Of a DNA stretch of 8,762 bases, positions 7,201-8,762 are shown one piece after another; position 1 is the stretch's first letter; every line of letters begins with the position of its first letter. The stretch comes from Defluviicoccus sp. (GTDB lineage Bacteria; Pseudomonadota; Alphaproteobacteria; Rhodospirillales; Defluviicoccaceae). The stretch covers positions 3,920,380 through 3,929,141 of the forward strand of contig CP058705.1 of assembly GCA_013414705.1 (NCBI GenBank). Direction: 5' to 3'. The notes under the pieces are model-generated. The model searched no databases, had not been told where the DNA came from, and saw only the letters and a list, made by a program, of their open reading frames with translations. A program made the position numbers and the translations under genes.

Positions 7201-8081
7201 GGGCCGGCCGCACTTGCGCCCGCAGGCCCTGGCGTGGCGACGGCGAAGCCGGTGGCGTTCAAAATGATGTCTGGGTTGGTGGCCGTGAACAGGCGCTCGA
7301 CGGTCGCGGCAGCCAGAGGATCTTTCAGGCTGGTCACGTAAACCGGCAGGGCGTTGAGTCCGGCGAGCGTGAGGGCTGCGGAAAGGGTGTCGATGATCGC
7401 CAGATCGCCTGCCTGCAGCAGCGCACGGTAGAACACCAGCGCCGCTACCGGTGCATCCGCTCGCCATCCGCTGCGCAAGCGGTCCAGGTCGGGCATTTCG
7501 TCAGCCTCGTCTGCCCGCCGTGAGGAGCCGCCAGGCAGATACAGTCCCGCATGCAGCAGAAGCCGCGGTTCCTGCCAGTCTGCGTTGTGGCCGAGCAGCG
7601 CTGCAGCATAACGTAAGAACTGTGTGGCATTTTCGATGCCGCCTTCGGCGAGAAAGCGCCACAGCCGGTGCTGGGCTTCGGCGGGCGCCGTCGACAGCCG
7701 GGTCAGTTCTGCGTCCGGCTGGGCATCACCCGACAGCAGTGCGAGCGGGATACCGCGCTCGGCACACGCCGCGACCGCCTGCTCGACGCCGTAGGGCCAG
7801 TAGCCACGTCCGCCCAGCAGGCGGATCACTACCAGCCGTGCCGGGGCGAGTGTCTGTTCGACGTAGAGATCGACCGACATCGGGTGGGTGAGTTGCAGCA
7901 GGTTGGCGAGCCGCAGGCTGGGGAATGCGGCATCGCCGTCGAGCCGGGCACGCGCCGCAGCCAGGCAGGCGAGTTCGGTATCGGCGGCCGACAGGACGAC
8001 GATGTCGCCCGGACTCTGCTGCAGGTCGATTGCCGGGGCCGTGTCGGTGATGTTGCCGGGACGAGTGGCGAGAAGGTGCAT
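4290..8081 (-). CDS. cobN: Cobaltochelatase large subunit CobN
   Basis: CobN is the large, substrate-binding subunit of the ATP-dependent aerobic cobaltochelatase. With CobS and CobT it inserts cobalt into hydrogenobyrinic acid a,c-diamide. It is homologous to the magnesium chelatase H subunit. The 1263 residues match the usual full length. It starts with the typical MHLLATRPGNITD and PGDIVVLSAADTEL (24-37), followed by HPMSVDLYVEQ (66-76) and RLLGGRGYWPYGV (87-99). The central core has HLGKHGNLEWLPGKAL and NDPGEGTQAKRRAQ (about 565-620), the most conserved part of the CobN/ChlH family. The C-terminal part has GRNFFSIDTRMLPT, WGTSNMRTGGDD, RVFGSKPGAYGAG and RHGYKGAFEMAATVDYLF. No frameshift or gap is seen. 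The ATG at 8081 follows a GAGG at six bases. Only 27 bases separate it from the cobW stop, so the two genes are surely one transcript. cobS and cobT are not in this window. Confidence 0.98.
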   Translation of the reverse strand: MHLLATRPGNITDTAPAIDLQQSPGDIVVLSAADTELACLAAARARLDGDAAFPSLRLANLLQLTHPMSVDLYVEQTLAPARLVVIRLLGGRGYWPYGVEQAVAACAERGIPLALLSGDAQPDAELTRLSTAPAEAQHRLWRFLAEGGIENATQFLRYAAALLGHNADWQEPRLLLHAGLYLPGGSSRRADEADEMPDLDRLRSGWRADAPVAALVFYRALLQAGDLAIIDTLSAALTLAGLNALPVYVTSLKDPLAAATVERLFTATNPDIILNATGFAVATPGPAGASAAGPFAAAGCPVLQVIFAGCSQDSWRDDTAGLPARDIAMNVALPEVDGRIISRAVAFKGTPRRDPLTETDLVTWQPVPDRIDFVARLAANWVDLRRTPPAERRIALVLANYPNRDGRLGNGVGLDTPASAVAVLQALAGAGYRVDDIPDDGNALIARLAQGPTNDVSALRARRIEETLPRPDYEHFFGALPAAVREQISRRWGTPDADPFFLPGELDCGRFAVSAFRCGNVAVCLQPARGYNIDPVSSYHDPDLPPPHGYLAAHAWIRDTFRAHAVIHLGKHGNLEWLPGKALALSDGCFPEAALGPLPHLYPFIVNDPGEGTQAKRRAQAVIIDHLTPPLTRAESYGALRDLERLVDEYAEATALDPRRLRPLADEILSLCRTGGFDIDCGIAPDETVEDALPKLDRMLCELKEMQIRDGLHIFGSSPVGPQLRDLLLALARAPRGSGPADSSLIRALAADLGLGFDPLAADLSQPWDGPRPRELRELSDEPWRTAGDVVERLEALAGTLVDGHRGCEPGWSSARPVLEWIDRQLRPTVAACGEAEMAGLLSGLDGRFVAPGPSGAPTRGRPDVLPTGRNFFSIDTRMLPTPAAWTLGWKSAHLLLQRHVQEHGEWPQQLAVTAWGTSNMRTGGDDIAQALALLGVRPTWDDGSGRVTGFEVLPVSVLDRPRVDVTLRISGFFRDAFPNLIELFDSAVRAVADLDEEPADNPLAKRSLEDEAQLAAAGAAPDDARTLARARVFGSKPGAYGAGLQALIDERGWRTDADLARAYVAWGGYAYGASLKGRAAHDLFETRLAAVQAVVQNQDNREHDILDSDDYYQFEGGMTAAVRVLSGAQPAVWHADHSRPETPVIRTLQEEVARVVRARMVNPKWIEGVMRHGYKGAFEMAATVDYLFAFAATAGCVEDHHFDLVYNAYIDDDRVRDFLAENNPAALAEMSARLLEAQDRNLWRPRSNAAAQRLRELAAAAQ

Positions 8082-8087
8082 CGGCGG

Positions 8088-8091
8088 CCTC
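8088..8091 (-). promoter_or_regulatory. Ribosome binding site of cobN
   Basis: GAGG on the minus strand lies six bases before the ATG at 8081, inside the 27-base cobW-cobN gap. It supports this start. Confidence 0.6.
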
Positions 8092-8108
8092 GGGCGCTCC
8101 GGATCCGC

Positions 8109-8762
8109 TTAGTCGGCCAGCGCCGCGCGGATGGCGTCCGCGTCGATGCCTTGTTGCCCGATCACCACCAGCCGGCTTGTCCGTCTCTCGTCCGGTTGCC
8201 AGGGGCGATCGAAGTAGCGCTCTACTCGCGCCCCGACCGCCTGCACCACGTGGCGCATCGCCTTGCCGGGCACGTCGAGGAAGCCTTTCACCCGCAGCAC
8301 GTCATGGGCGGCCGCAATCGCGCGCAGCCGCGTCTCGATCACCGCCGGATCGGGCACCGGACCCAGCTCGGTGACAAAGCTCACGAATTCGTCGTGGCCG
8401 TGGTCCTCTTCCGGTTCGTTGTCGTGGTGCGACCAACGAGCGTCAATCACCGTTTCGACACCGCTGTCCATGCCGAGCGCGACCCGGGCATCAAGCGAGC
8501 CGCGGATGGTCGGCACCACCTTCGTCTCCGGCCGCCGCAGGACGTCGATCTCCGTCATCACGCCCGAGAGTGCCTGCGCATCGAGCAGGTCCATCTTGTT
8601 CAACATCACGAGGTCGGCGCAGGCGAGCTGGTCCAGGAACAGCTCGCGCAGCGGCTCATCGTGCGCTTGCGGCAGCTGCTGTCCGGCGGCTCCGTCGGCA
8701 AAGCGGCCGGCGGCGACGGCGGGTGCGTCGATCACTGCGATCACCCCGTCCACCGTCGTGCG
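8109..8762 (-). CDS. cobW: CobW family GTPase (partial, N-terminus beyond right edge)
   Basis: This is the last 217 residues of a CobW protein, a G3E-family P-loop GTPase of the COG0523 group. CobW is genetically tied to aerobic cobalamin synthesis and is thought to act as a metal chaperone, plausibly supplying cobalt; that role is inferred from the family. Counting from the window edge, the visible part shows the beta strand VDGVIAVIDA (4-13), DQLACADLVMLNKMDLLDA with the guanine-specificity motif NKMD at 55-58, a His/acid-rich loop with SHHDNEPEEDHGHDEF (111-126), and the CobW C-terminal domain with LRVKGFLDVPGKAMRH and SRLVVIGQQG. About 125-130 N-terminal residues, including the Walker A motif and the CxCC metal site expected for the family, lie outside. 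A GTG at 8753 is in frame, but it falls inside the domain and is not the start. The stop is 27 bases before cobN. Confidence 0.95.
   Translation of the reverse strand, partial: RTTVDGVIAVIDAPAVAAGRFADGAAGQQLPQAHDEPLRELFLDQLACADLVMLNKMDLLDAQALSGVMTEIDVLRRPETKVVPTIRGSLDARVALGMDSGVETVIDARWSHHDNEPEEDHGHDEFVSFVTELGPVPDPAVIETRLRAIAAAHDVLRVKGFLDVPGKAMRHVVQAVGARVERYFDRPWQPDERRTSRLVVIGQQGIDADAIRAALAD

Overview
The window is a cobalamin (vitamin B12) biosynthesis segment from a GC-rich bacterium. All recognisable genes lie on the minus strand. A CobN-type cobaltochelatase, a CobO-type adenosyltransferase, a CobQ-type amidase and CobW indicate the aerobic (late cobalt insertion) route. The high GC content and the CobQ and CobN sequence style suggest a proteobacterium, most likely an alphaproteobacterium. 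This placement rests on family resemblance recalled by eye, not on a search.

Layout in the direction of transcription, from high to low coordinates: (1) the 3' part of cobW, entering from the right edge (8762-8109); (2) cobN, complete, 27 bases downstream (8081-4290); (3) a gap with a strong hairpin that looks like the cobN terminator (4143-4176) and a possible promoter; (4) a transglutaminase-like cysteine protease gene with an excellent ribosome binding site (3997-3149); (5) a 431-base gap with no assigned gene, holding a plus-strand reading frame of coding-like composition and a long imperfect palindrome; (6) cobO (2717-2091); (7) a SYLF/Ysc84-type lipoprotein gene, apparently broken by a one-base frameshift (2022-1334); (8) cobQ, starting near 1296 and leaving the window at the left edge without its C-terminus.

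The cobalamin genes cover consecutive steps. CobN, with CobS and CobT (not in this window), inserts cobalt into hydrogenobyrinic acid a,c-diamide. CobO adenosylates the reduced cobyrinic acid a,c-diamide. CobQ then amidates four side chains to give adenosylcobyric acid. CobW is a GTPase long linked to this pathway and probably helps supply metal. The transglutaminase-like and SYLF genes have no known place in B12 synthesis and interrupt what is often a compact cobW-cobN-cobO-cobQ order.

I found no mobile element, CRISPR array, tRNA, rRNA or cobalamin riboswitch, and nothing that amounts to a new multi-gene system. The points most worth a second look are the lipoprotein frameshift, the unassigned reading frame at 2841-3148 and the non-cobalamin genes inside the cluster.
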